Origin: an uncultured Paracoccus sp.
Lineage (GTDB): Bacteria > Pseudomonadota > Alphaproteobacteria > Rhodobacterales > Rhodobacteraceae
Direction of reading: 5' to 3'
Assembly: GCF_947496875.1 (NCBI RefSeq)
Contig: NZ_CANMEH010000002.1
Coordinates: forward strand, 62,001 to 126,000
DNA: 64,000 nt
Below, piece after piece: positions 1 through 8,627 of this stretch. The notes beneath the pieces are model-generated. The model worked only from the letters and a program-made list of their open reading frames with translations, had not been told where the DNA came from and ran no database searches. The position numbers were made by a program, and so were the translations under genes. Every line of letters starts with the position of its first letter. Positions within the stretch are counted from its first letter, which is position 1.

Positions 1-1241
1 AGACTCGGTTGACCTTTGCCCGCTGCGGGCTGATCGAGCCGTTGTCGTTGCAGGACTACGCGGCGCATGGCGGGCTTGCGGGGCTGCGTCGCGCGCTCAC
101 CATGGCTGCGCCCGAGATTGTCGACGAGGTCACGCGCTCGGGCCTGCGCGGCCGTGGCGGGGCGGGCTTCCCGACCGGGATCAAGTGGAACACGGTCCTG
201 AACGCCCCGGGTGAGCAGAAATACATTGTCTGCAACGCCGACGAGGGCGACAGCGGCACCTTTGCCGACCGCATGATCATGGAGGGCGATCCGTTCAGCC
301 TGATCGAGGGCATGGTGATTGCCGGCATCGGCGTGGGCGCGACGCGCGGCTATGTCTATATCCGCTCGGAATATCCCGTGGCGATCGACGTGATGGAACG
401 CGCCATCGCCATCGCCCGGCATCAGGGGGTGCTGGGGTCTGATGTCCTCGGCTCCGGACGCGCCTTCGACATCGAGGTCCGGGTCGGCGCCGGCGCGTAT
501 GTCTGCGGCGAGGAGACGTCGCTGCTGAACTCGCTGGAAGGCAAGCGCGGCGTGGTGCGCGCCAAGCCGCCGCTGCCCGCGCTGGAAGGCTTTCTTGGCC
601 GGCCGACGGTCGTCAACAACGTCATCAGCCTCGCCACCGTGCCGGTGATCTTCGAGAAGGGCGCGCAGCACTACGCGGAATTCGGGCTCGGCCGCTCGCG
701 CGGGACGGTGACGCTGCAGATCGCGGGCAACGTCAGGCGCGGCGGGCTGTTCGAGACAGCCTTCGGCCTGACCCTGGGCGAGATCGTCGACGACATCGCC
801 GGCGGCACCGCCTCGGGGCGTCCGGTCAAGGCAGTGCAGGTCGGCGGCCCGCTGGGCGCCTACATGCCCCGCGAGAAATTCGACACGCCGATGGGCTACG
901 AGGAATTCGACGGCCAGGGTGGGCTGATCGGGCATGCCGGGCTGGTGGTGTTCGACGACAGCGCCGACATGCTGCAACTCGCCCGCTTCGCGATGACGTT
1001 CTGCGCCATCGAATCCTGCGGGAAATGCACGCCCTGCCGGATCGGTGCGGTGCGCGGGGTCGAGACGATCGACCGCATCGCCGCCGGTGACCCGGACGCC
1101 ATCCCGCTGCTGACCGATCTGTGTGACACGATGCGCGACGGGTCGCTTTGCGCGCTCGGCGGGTTCACCCCCTATCCGGTGATGTCCGCCCTGACCCATT
1201 TCCCCGGCGATTTCGCCCCCCGCAGGAAGGCCGCCGCATGA
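1..1241 (+). CDS. fdsB: NAD-dependent formate dehydrogenase beta subunit, 5'-truncated by window edge
   Basis: This is the diaphorase subunit of the soluble cytosolic molybdenum formate dehydrogenase; it passes electrons from the alpha subunit through FMN to NAD+. The frame is open to base 1 with no start needed, so the gene begins outside the window. About 413 codons are visible against roughly 500-520 for the family, so the N-terminal thioredoxin-like 2Fe-2S part is largely missing. Visible NuoF-type motifs in order are the glycine-rich GRGGAGFPTG, the FMN-binding region NADEGDSGTF, GAGAYVCGEETSL, and the 4Fe-4S motif CGKCTPCR with a fourth Cys in GSLCALG. Its stop overlaps the fdsA start (ATGA), so the two are translationally coupled. 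A related NuoF or hydrogenase HoxF subunit is the alternative, but the fdsA neighbour settles it. Confidence 0.93.
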   Translation, partial: TRLTFARCGLIEPLSLQDYAAHGGLAGLRRALTMAAPEIVDEVTRSGLRGRGGAGFPTGIKWNTVLNAPGEQKYIVCNADEGDSGTFADRMIMEGDPFSLIEGMVIAGIGVGATRGYVYIRSEYPVAIDVMERAIAIARHQGVLGSDVLGSGRAFDIEVRVGAGAYVCGEETSLLNSLEGKRGVVRAKPPLPALEGFLGRPTVVNNVISLATVPVIFEKGAQHYAEFGLGRSRGTVTLQIAGNVRRGGLFETAFGLTLGEIVDDIAGGTASGRPVKAVQVGGPLGAYMPREKFDTPMGYEEFDGQGGLIGHAGLVVFDDSADMLQLARFAMTFCAIESCGKCTPCRIGAVRGVETIDRIAAGDPDAIPLLTDLCDTMRDGSLCALGGFTPYPVMSALTHFPGDFAPRRKAAA

Positions 1242-4129
1242 AGGACCTGATAATTCCGTGGGACGACCGCGATCTCGGCACACCCGCCGCCGAAGGCGCC
1301 CCCGTGACGCTCAGCATCGACGGATTCGATGTCACCGTGCCTGACGGCACCTCGGTGATGCGCGCCGCCGCGCTGGCCGGTATCGAGGTGCCAAAGCTTT
1401 GCGCCACGGACAGTCTGGAGGCATTCGGCTCGTGCAGGCTCTGCGTGGTCGAGATCGAGGGACGGCGCGGCACGCCCGCGTCGTGCACGACGCCGGTCGC
1501 GTCGGGAATGGTCGTGCATACGCAATCCGACAAGATCCGCCGCCTGCGTCGCGGCGTGATGGAGTTGTACATCTCGGACCACCCGCTCGACTGCCTGACC
1601 TGTGCCGCGAACGGCGACTGCGAGTTGCAGGACATGGCCGGCGCGGTCGGCCTGCGCGACGTCCGCTATGACGCGGCCCCGCATGTGGACAACCACTTTG
1701 CCCCCCGGGACAGCAGCGGCGCGGCGAACCCGCGCTGGATGCCGAAGGACGACTCGAACCCCTACTTCACCTTCGATCCGGCGAAATGCATCGTCTGCAG
1801 CCGCTGCGTGCGCGCCTGTGACGAGGTCCAGGGCACATTCGCGCTGACCATCGCCGGGCGCGGCTTTGACAGCGTCGTGTCCGCCGGGACGGCCGGCGAC
1901 GACTTCCTGTCCTCGGACTGCGTCAGCTGCGGGGCATGCGTGCAGGCCTGCCCCACCGCCACGCTGCAGGAAAAGTCCGTGATCGAACTCGGCGTGCCGC
2001 AGCGATCGGTCATCACCACCTGCGCCTATTGCGGCGTCGGGTGCAACTTCAAGGCCGAGTTGAACGGCGACCAGCTGGTGCGGATGGTCCCGTGGCGACA
2101 CGGCAAGGCCAATCACGGCCACAGCTGCGTCAAGGGGCGCTTTGCCTACGGCTATGCGCAGCACCAGGACCGCATCCTGAAGCCGATGATCCGCGACCGC
2201 ATCGACGAGCCTTGGCGCGAGGTCAGCTGGGACGAGGCGATCGGCTTTGCCGCCAGCCGCATGCGTGCCCTGCAAGAGGCGCACGGCCGCACGAGCATCG
2301 GCGTCATCACCTCGTCGCGCTGCACGAACGAGGAGACCTATCTGGTCCAGAAGCTCGCCCGGGCGGTGTTCCGCAACAACAATACCGACACCTGCGCGCG
2401 GGTCTGCCATTCGCCCACCGGATACGGGCTCGGGCAAGCCTTCGGCACCTCTGCCGGAACCCAGGATTTCGACAGCGTGGACCAGGCCGACGTGATCATG
2501 GTGATCGGCGCCAACCCGACCGACGCGCATCCGGTCTTCGCCTCGCGCATGAAGCGGCGACTGCGCGAAGGGGCGAAGCTGATCGTCATCGACCCACGTC
2601 GAATCGACCTGGTAAAGTCGCCGCACGTCGAGGCGGCCCGGCATCTCGCACTGCGGCCGGGCACCAACGTCGCGGTCCTGACGGCGATGGCCCATGTGAT
2701 CGTGACCGAAGGTCTGGCCAACGAGGCGTTCATCCGCGAGCGCTGTGGCTGGGACGAGTTCCAGCATTATGTCGAGTTCGCAGCCGATCCGCGCCACAGC
2801 CCCGAAGCGACGGCGGCGCTGACCGGCGTAGATTCGGACGACCTGCGCGCCGCCGCACGGCTCTATGCCACCCAGGGCAACGGTGCGATCTATTACGGGC
2901 TGGGCGTCACCGAGCACTCGCAGGGCACGACCACGGTCATGGCGATCGCGAACCTTGCCATGCTGACCGGCAACATCGGCCGCGAGGGCGTGGGGGTCAA
3001 TCCGCTGCGCGGCCAGAACAACGTCCAGGGTTCCTGCGACATGGGGTCCTTCCCGCACGAACTGCCGGGCTATCGCCACGTCAAGCTGCCCGAGGCCCGG
3101 GCCGTGTTCGAGCAGGCATGGGGGGTCCCGATCGACCCGGAGCCGGGACTGCGCATCCCCAACATGCTGGACGCCGCAGTCGCCGGCGAGTTCAAGGGCC
3201 TCTATTGCCAGGGCGAGGACATCCTGCAATCGGATCCCGACACGGCCCATGTCGCCGCCGCGCTGGCCGCGATGGAGTGTGTGATTGTCCACGATCTGTT
3301 CCTGAACGAGACCGCGAACTACGCGCACGTGTTCCTGCCCGGCTCGACCTTCCTGGAAAAGGACGGGACCTTCACGAACGCCGAACGCCGCATCAACCCT
3401 GTCCGCAAGGTGATGGCGCCCCGCAACGGCTATGCGGACTGGGAGATCACCCAGATGCTGGCCAATGCCATGGGGGCGGGCTGGACCTATACGCACCCCT
3501 CGCAGATCATGGACGAGATCGCGCTGACGACCCCGACCTTTGCCGGCGTCAGCTATGCGCTGCTCGACCAGCTGGGATCGGTGCAGTGGCCCTGCAACGA
3601 GACAACCCCCGCGGGCACGCCGCTGATGCATGTCGACGGGTTCGTTCGCGGCAAGGGTCGTTTCATCGTCACCGAATACATCGCGACCGATGAACGGACC
3701 GGCCCCCGATTCCCGTTGCTGCTGACCACCGGCAGGATCCTGTCGCAATACAATGTGGGCGCACAGACCCGGCGGACCGCGAACGTGGTCTGGCACGATG
3801 CCGATCTGCTGGAGATTCACCCGACGGATGCCGAAGCGCGCGGCATCAACGACGGGGACTGGGTCAAGCTGTCATCGCGGGCGGGCCAGACCAGCCTGCG
3901 TGCGACCCTGACGGACCGGGTTTCGCCGGGCGTTGTCTACACGACCTTCCACCATCCCGACACGCAGGCGAACGTCGTCACGACCGAGCTGTCGGACTGG
4001 GCGACGAACTGCCCGGAATACAAGGTCACGGCCGTGCAGGTCGGCCTGTCGAACGGCCCGACCGAATGGCAGGCGGACTATGCCGCACAGGCGACCCGTT
4101 CACGTCAGCGACTGACGGCGGCCGAATGA
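1238..4129 (+). CDS. fdsA: NAD-dependent formate dehydrogenase alpha (catalytic) subunit
   Basis: This is the catalytic subunit, oxidising formate to CO2 at a bis-MGD molybdenum centre and feeding electrons along iron-sulfur clusters to FdsB. The protein has 963 aa. The N-terminus carries a ferredoxin-like 2Fe-2S motif (CRLC region), then a NuoG-type His/Cys cluster (HPLDCLTCAANGDC), then two 4Fe-4S motifs (CIVCSRCVRAC and CVSCGACVQAC). The molybdopterin oxidoreductase body opens with its own cluster motif CAYCGVGCNF. The Mo-ligating pair is Cys390-His391 in RVCHSP, so this is a Cys and not a Sec enzyme. The ATG at 1238 overlaps the fdsB stop by 4 bp and starts at the usual family N-terminus. 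An in-frame start further upstream lies inside fdsB and was not used. Confidence 0.96.
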   Translation: MKDLIIPWDDRDLGTPAAEGAPVTLSIDGFDVTVPDGTSVMRAAALAGIEVPKLCATDSLEAFGSCRLCVVEIEGRRGTPASCTTPVASGMVVHTQSDKIRRLRRGVMELYISDHPLDCLTCAANGDCELQDMAGAVGLRDVRYDAAPHVDNHFAPRDSSGAANPRWMPKDDSNPYFTFDPAKCIVCSRCVRACDEVQGTFALTIAGRGFDSVVSAGTAGDDFLSSDCVSCGACVQACPTATLQEKSVIELGVPQRSVITTCAYCGVGCNFKAELNGDQLVRMVPWRHGKANHGHSCVKGRFAYGYAQHQDRILKPMIRDRIDEPWREVSWDEAIGFAASRMRALQEAHGRTSIGVITSSRCTNEETYLVQKLARAVFRNNNTDTCARVCHSPTGYGLGQAFGTSAGTQDFDSVDQADVIMVIGANPTDAHPVFASRMKRRLREGAKLIVIDPRRIDLVKSPHVEAARHLALRPGTNVAVLTAMAHVIVTEGLANEAFIRERCGWDEFQHYVEFAADPRHSPEATAALTGVDSDDLRAAARLYATQGNGAIYYGLGVTEHSQGTTTVMAIANLAMLTGNIGREGVGVNPLRGQNNVQGSCDMGSFPHELPGYRHVKLPEARAVFEQAWGVPIDPEPGLRIPNMLDAAVAGEFKGLYCQGEDILQSDPDTAHVAAALAAMECVIVHDLFLNETANYAHVFLPGSTFLEKDGTFTNAERRINPVRKVMAPRNGYADWEITQMLANAMGAGWTYTHPSQIMDEIALTTPTFAGVSYALLDQLGSVQWPCNETTPAGTPLMHVDGFVRGKGRFIVTEYIATDERTGPRFPLLLTTGRILSQYNVGAQTRRTANVVWHDADLLEIHPTDAEARGINDGDWVKLSSRAGQTSLRATLTDRVSPGVVYTTFHHPDTQANVVTTELSDWATNCPEYKVTAVQVGLSNGPTEWQADYAAQATRSRQRLTAAE

Positions 4130-4207
4130 GCTACTGCATCCCCTGCCATGGGCGCCCTGCCCGCCATGCACGCGGGCCTGCGCGGGCCGGACAGAGCGGG
4201 TCGCGAC

Positions 4208-4450
4208 ATGTCGGATGAATCCCTGATCCGCATGGCCAACCAGATCGCCGCGTTCTTCCGCACCCAGCCGGGCGGCCCGCCCAGCGAAAAGGTTGCCGCG
4301 CATCTGGACGATTTCTGGGAACCGGGCATGCGGCGCCGGTTGCAGGAAATCGTCCGCAGCGGCGGCGCGGGGCTGGACGAGATTGTGGTCGAGGCGGTCT
4401 CTGCCAGGGCGGACGCCGCCGGTGGCAACTCACCTGGCCGCCCCGGTTGA
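4208..4450 (+). CDS. fdsD: Formate dehydrogenase delta subunit
   Basis: This small protein (80 aa) accompanies Fds-type formate dehydrogenases and is needed for an active complex; its exact role is unclear. The sequence shows the expected pattern: a start like MSDESLIRMANQIAAFF, then a central helix-rich segment with PSEKVAAHLDDFWEP and MRRRLQEIV. The ATG at 4208 gives the usual family length; an earlier in-frame start at 4148 would add 20 proline/arginine-rich residues unlike the family. It lies 78 bp after fdsA. In the operons described from Cupriavidus and Rhodobacter the sulfurtransferase gene fdsC sits between A and D; here it does not fit in the gap. Confidence 0.85.
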   Translation: MSDESLIRMANQIAAFFRTQPGGPPSEKVAAHLDDFWEPGMRRRLQEIVRSGGAGLDEIVVEAVSARADAAGGNSPGRPG

Positions 4451-4604
4451 TCGCCGGTGCGATGATGTCGGTCCAGTCTGCCGTCCGATAAGTGCTAATC
4501 AAGGCGGGCCGATCACACTGCCAGGGCTTGCGGAAAGTGACCGACTGCAGCTTGTCTCGTGACAGCCGAGCCTGCTGGCTCCGACGGCGCATCCGGGGGC
4601 AAGC

Positions 4605-5834
4605 ATGACGGCAGAACAGGGTGGTCCTTTCCAACGATTGCGTCGCGTCGGACCCGTCGCCGTTGTTTCGATCGCCCAGCTTTTCGGCACCTCTCTCTGG
4701 TTCAGCGCCAACAGCGCGGCCGACGGGCTGATGCAGGACTGGGGTGCTGGGCCCCGGGACATCGGTCTGCTGACCAGTGCGGTCCAGGCCGGGTTCATCG
4801 CCGGCACGCTCGTCATCTCCCTCGGCGGTCTGGCCGACCGGTTCCGGGCCAGTCTGATCTTCACGGTCGCGTCGATCTGCGGGGCGCTGTTCAACGCCGG
4901 CTTCGCATGGCTGGCGCAGGATGTTGCCACCGGCGTGGCGTTCCGCTTCCTCGTCGGGCTGAGCCTCGCGGGCATCTACCCGATCGGCATGAAGCTGATC
5001 GTCAGTTGGGAACCTGCGCGGACCGGCCAGGCGCTGGCGCTGCTGGTCGCGATGCTGACCCTCGGCACGGCGCTGCCACATCTGCTGCGCTGGTCCGGCG
5101 GCGACCTGCCGTGGCAGTGGATCGTCACGGCATCGTCCGTCCTGGCGCTGCTGGGGGCGGGGCTGATCCGTGCGCTCGGGGACGGCCCCCATATTCCGAT
5201 CCGCCCGGTCCGCCAGCCGGGATCGCCGCGCCGCCCGTCGATCCTCACCGCCTTTCGAATCCCGGGGTATCGCGCCGCCGCCGTCGGCTATTTTGGTCAC
5301 ATGTGGGAACTCTACGCGTTCTGGACCGTCGTGCCGCTTCTGCTCGCCGGCACCGGTCTGTCAGACCGGTTTCCAGTCGCCGGTCAGTCCGGCTTGTCCT
5401 TTGCGATTATCGCCGTGGGTGCGCTGGGCTGCCTCATCGGGGGGCGCCTGTCGCGGCACATTGGAAGCGAGAAGGTGGCGTTGGGCGCCCTTGCGTTGTC
5501 GGGCGTATGCGGCATGCTGGTGGCGCTGGCGTGGCAGGCAATGCTACCCGGCGTGCTGCTGATCCTGCTCCTGATCTGGGGGGCCGCGGTCGTGGCGGAC
5601 TCGCCCCAGTTCTCGGCCTTGTCCGCAGGATCCTGTCCGAGGGATGCGGTGGGTGGGGCGCTGGCAGTCCAGAACGCAATCGGCTTTGCGATCACGATGG
5701 TCGCGATCGGTGGGGAAACCGCGCTGTTCGCGCTGGTGGGGCCCGCGGCCATCTGGCTGCTCGTGCCAGGACCGCTGATCGGCCTGCTCGGTTATGCCGT
5801 CGCCTCACGTGGGCTGGATCGGCCACGTGCGTAG
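4605..5834 (+). CDS. MFS transporter
   Basis: This is a 409-aa inner-membrane major facilitator superfamily protein with about twelve hydrophobic segments spread over the whole length. The first segment contains LFGTSLWFSANSAADGL, and the loop after helix 2 has the MFS-like GGLADRFRASL; a second-half counterpart is GGRLSRHIGSEK. The length is normal for a 12-TM MFS carrier. The substrate cannot be read from the sequence. It follows the formate dehydrogenase genes on the same strand after a 154-bp gap, so a shared transcript is possible but unproven. A 19-bp perfect palindrome lies inside the gene at 5352-5370. Confidence 0.85.
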   Translation: MTAEQGGPFQRLRRVGPVAVVSIAQLFGTSLWFSANSAADGLMQDWGAGPRDIGLLTSAVQAGFIAGTLVISLGGLADRFRASLIFTVASICGALFNAGFAWLAQDVATGVAFRFLVGLSLAGIYPIGMKLIVSWEPARTGQALALLVAMLTLGTALPHLLRWSGGDLPWQWIVTASSVLALLGAGLIRALGDGPHIPIRPVRQPGSPRRPSILTAFRIPGYRAAAVGYFGHMWELYAFWTVVPLLLAGTGLSDRFPVAGQSGLSFAIIAVGALGCLIGGRLSRHIGSEKVALGALALSGVCGMLVALAWQAMLPGVLLILLLIWGAAVVADSPQFSALSAGSCPRDAVGGALAVQNAIGFAITMVAIGGETALFALVGPAAIWLLVPGPLIGLLGYAVASRGLDRPRA

Positions 5835-5960
5835 GCACCGGATGTCACACGGAGTCTGTAAACACCTGTGAGCCAACGTCCACCGCTGCTAGCCGCTGTT
5901 TCGGCAGCTTCGTTGCTGCTATCCTGACATGAACAGCCACATCGAAGCCGGAGCGCGCAG

Positions 5961-6983
5961 ATGACCGGTCAGATCTTCATCGAGGCCAGCGACGTCGAGA
6001 TCTTCGGCCTGCCCTCGGGGGCGACGCATCTCTATCTCGTCTTCCGCGACAGCAACGGCGACGAGTACGTGATCCGCTCGGGACCGGAGCGGAAATACCT
6101 GCCGTGGTTCGGCGACATGAAGGTCGAGGCGAACGTTCGCCTCGAGGACTCGGCCGACGATCGCGATGGCGATCCACCGGCCGAGCGCGCCAGCACGCCG
6201 CTCGACTTCCCGGACCTCACCGACGATCAGGCTTGGGCGCTAATGGTCAAGTACGCGCGCATGATCGACCAGGCCGACCAAGGCTATGAGGTGTTCGGCG
6301 AGAATTCCAACGCCTTCATCGGTGCCATGCTGGCCGCGGCGGGGGGTGACCCCCTGACGATGCTGCCCACCGGTGTCAGCCGCGACGAGACCTTGGGCGT
6401 GACGAACTACGACGACATCATGGAAGACGTGCGGCCGCCCGCCGATGGCATCTTGCGGGGCACGTCAGGCAATGACGCGATCACCGGCATCCAGGTGGAC
6501 GACGTGATCCGCAGTTTCTCCGGTAATGACACTGTCTCGGGGGGCCGGGGCAACGACCGGATCCACGCCGGTCGGGGAGACGACGTCGTATATGGCGATG
6601 TCGGCAACGACACCCTGCTTGGGGGCGATGGCGACGGAGCCGATCGGCTGTACGGCGGGTCGGGCAACGACGTGCTGCGGGGCGGAGCGGGATCGGACGT
6701 TCTAAACGGGGGGAGCGGCCGCAACACCCTGGTGGGCGGCGCCGGCGCCGACATGTTCCAGTTTGTCCAGGACTCGGTGTCACGGATCACCGATTTCGAG
6801 GACGGGGTCGACTCGCTGCGGTTCCACGGGGCCGCCGGGACCGACTATGCCGAGCTTTCCGTCAGCCGCTTCGGCGCATTAGGCCAGCACACGCGCATCG
6901 ACTACGACGATGCGGTGGTCGAACTGTTGAACATCGACCGGGCGCTCGTCGACCCGAGCGACTTCGATCTGCTGCTGGCGTAG
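5961..6983 (+). CDS. RTX-repeat calcium-binding protein, probably secreted by type I secretion
   Basis: The protein has 340 aa. Residues 1-155 form an acidic N-terminal domain I do not recognise; it includes YEVFGENSNAFIGAML around residues 109-123. From about residue 167 to 265 there are glycine/aspartate-rich nonapeptides of the GGxGxDxL type (for example GGRGNDRIHAGRGDDVV and GGSGNDVLRGGAGSDVL), which bind Ca2+ in a beta-roll. The C-terminus is hydrophobic and acidic (DPSDFDLLLA), as in type I secretion signals. There is no Sec signal peptide. No ABC secretion exporter is nearby, so one elsewhere must serve it. A ribosome site CCGGAG lies 8-12 bp before the ATG. Function beyond secretion and calcium binding is unknown. 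Confidence 0.85.
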   Translation: MTGQIFIEASDVEIFGLPSGATHLYLVFRDSNGDEYVIRSGPERKYLPWFGDMKVEANVRLEDSADDRDGDPPAERASTPLDFPDLTDDQAWALMVKYARMIDQADQGYEVFGENSNAFIGAMLAAAGGDPLTMLPTGVSRDETLGVTNYDDIMEDVRPPADGILRGTSGNDAITGIQVDDVIRSFSGNDTVSGGRGNDRIHAGRGDDVVYGDVGNDTLLGGDGDGADRLYGGSGNDVLRGGAGSDVLNGGSGRNTLVGGAGADMFQFVQDSVSRITDFEDGVDSLRFHGAAGTDYAELSVSRFGALGQHTRIDYDDAVVELLNIDRALVDPSDFDLLLA

Positions 6984-7179
6984 CGCCGGTGGCAGGCTTT
7001 TCCGCACCGCAGTTGGTCCACGGGTCCCGTCTACTGCCCGGTGCGTGACGCCCCTTTGCAGCGACTTGGTAAGGGAACCAGACGCACAGGCCGCTTTTCC
7101 CGGCTGCTCTTTCGCGATGATCCCGGTGGACGATGGCGGCAAGCTGTTGGACACTGCACCCCGAGCAGACGGAGGCATG

Positions 7180-7944
7180 ATGACCCGGATCGATCTGAAT
7201 TCCGACCTCGGCGAGGGGTTCGGCCCGTGGCGGATGGGCGACGACGAAACGATGCTGTCGCTGGTGACCAGCGCCAACGTCGCGGCCGGCGGGCACGCCA
7301 GCGACCCAGAAACGATGTTCCAGACCCTGACCCTTGCCGCACGGCGCGGGGTGATCGTGGGGGCCCATCCGGGTTATCCGGACCGCGAAGGCTTTGGCCG
7401 GCGGGTGATCCCCATGACCCCCGACCAGATCGGCCGCATGGTGGCCGCGCAGATCGGCGCGCTGTCGGCGCTGGCAGCACTGGCCGGGACACGGGTGCGA
7501 TATGTCAAACCGCACGGGGCCCTGGGCAATCTGGCCGCGGCCGATGCGGACGTGGCGCAGGGCGTCGCGGCGGCGGTCCGCGACATTGATCGCGACCTCG
7601 CCATCCTCGCCATATCCGGCACCGCGCTGGAACATGCAGCGCGGCAGGCCGGCGTGCAGGTGTTTTCCGAGATCTTTGCCGACCGGGCCTACCAGCCGAA
7701 CGGCCAGCTGGTTCCGCGCAGCCAGCCGGGCGCGGTGCTGCACGACGTCGATGCGGTGGCGCAGCGACTGATCGCGTTCCTGCAGGACCGACGGATGCCG
7801 GTGATCGGCGGCGATCCGATCGAACTGGCCGCGGATTCGATCTGTGTTCACAGCGACACCCCCGGCGCGGTGGAGATGGCCCGCCTGCTGCGTACCCGGC
7901 TGGACGACACAGGCGTCACCGTGGCGCCTTTCCTGGATCGATGA
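7180..7944 (+). CDS. pxpA: 5-oxoprolinase-like subunit A (LamB/YcsF family)
   Basis: PxpA works with PxpB and PxpC in ATP-dependent ring opening of 5-oxoproline to glutamate. The 254-aa product begins with the family signature IDLNSDLGEGFGPW and contains VKPHGALGNLA and later GGDPIELAADSICVHSD, all typical of YcsF proteins. The hallmark usually read as NIACGFHAGDP is here NVAAGGHASDP, losing the Cys and Phe. I chose the second ATG of an ATGATG pair because GGAGG at 7171-7175 is then 4 bp away; the first ATG at 7177 is the alternative. The open frame reaches back to 7045, but those residues do not match the family. The stop overlaps the pxpB start. Confidence 0.85.
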   Translation: MTRIDLNSDLGEGFGPWRMGDDETMLSLVTSANVAAGGHASDPETMFQTLTLAARRGVIVGAHPGYPDREGFGRRVIPMTPDQIGRMVAAQIGALSALAALAGTRVRYVKPHGALGNLAAADADVAQGVAAAVRDIDRDLAILAISGTALEHAARQAGVQVFSEIFADRAYQPNGQLVPRSQPGAVLHDVDAVAQRLIAFLQDRRMPVIGGDPIELAADSICVHSDTPGAVEMARLLRTRLDDTGVTVAPFLDR

Positions 7945-8627
7945 TGCCGTCGACACCGTGTTTTGCGCCCGTGGCCGATCATGCCCTGCTTGTCGAACTG
8001 GGCGAAACGATCGACGACGCGACCAGCGACCGCATCGTCGCGCTGGACCGGGCCTTGGCGGACGACCCGCCGCCCGGCCTGCGCGAGGTGGTGCCCGGGC
8101 TTGTCAACCTGCTGATCGACTTCGACCCGTGTGCCACCGATCACCGGCAGATCGAGGCCGCCGTCCGCAACTGCCTGGCGCACCCGCCGGCGGCCGGCCG
8201 CGCCGGAACCCTGCGCGAGGTCGAGGTGTGCTACGATCCCGATCTGGGCCACGATCTGGCATCCGTCGCCGAGCAGACGGGGTTGAGCGTGGACGAGGTG
8301 ATCGCCGCCCACCTGTCTGGCGACTATCGGGTGCGCATGTACGGTTTCACGCCCGGCTACGCCTACATGTCGGGAACACCCGAAGCGATCCAGCTGCCGC
8401 GCAAGCCGGCGGCGATCCGCGGTGTGGCCGCCGGCAGCGTGATCATCGCCGGGCCGCAATGCATCGTCACGACGCTGCTGATGCCGGCGGGGTGGTGGGT
8501 GATCGGGCGTTCCCCCACGCGCATCCTGACGGGCGACCTCGATCATCCGTTCCTCTTCGACGTCGGCGATCCGGTCCGGATGCGTCGGATCACGCGCGCC
8601 GACTATGACCGCAAGGTGGCGGCATGA
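7941..8627 (+). CDS. pxpB: 5-oxoprolinase-like subunit B (KipI / allophanate hydrolase subunit 1 family)
   Basis: This is the 228-aa partner of PxpC; together the two form the carboxyltransferase-like (AHS1/AHS2) half of 5-oxoprolinase. The C-terminal half carries the AHS1 signature in variant form: YGFTPGYAYMSGTP, followed by LPRKPAAIRGVAAGSVIIAG and MPAGWWVIGRSP, where most relatives have GFxPGFxYL and PGGWxxIGRT. It starts at ATG 7941, overlapping the pxpA stop, and ends in an ATGA overlap with pxpC, so the three genes are one tightly coupled operon. The motif drift is shared with pxpA, so the complex may act on a related amide or lactam; this is inference. Confidence 0.83.
   Translation: MMPSTPCFAPVADHALLVELGETIDDATSDRIVALDRALADDPPPGLREVVPGLVNLLIDFDPCATDHRQIEAAVRNCLAHPPAAGRAGTLREVEVCYDPDLGHDLASVAEQTGLSVDEVIAAHLSGDYRVRMYGFTPGYAYMSGTPEAIQLPRKPAAIRGVAAGSVIIAGPQCIVTTLLMPAGWWVIGRSPTRILTGDLDHPFLFDVGDPVRMRRITRADYDRKVAA

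Noticed and set aside
1172..3820. An 882-codon open frame on the minus strand opposite fdsA
   Set aside because: It lies wholly antisense to a gene with full catalytic motifs, and its translation is low-complexity Arg/Gly/His-rich sequence typical of third-position GC bias.
7045..7179. A 45-residue N-terminal extension of PxpA
   Set aside because: The residues do not match the family, and the GGAGG site at 7171-7175 sits just before the two proper ATGs.
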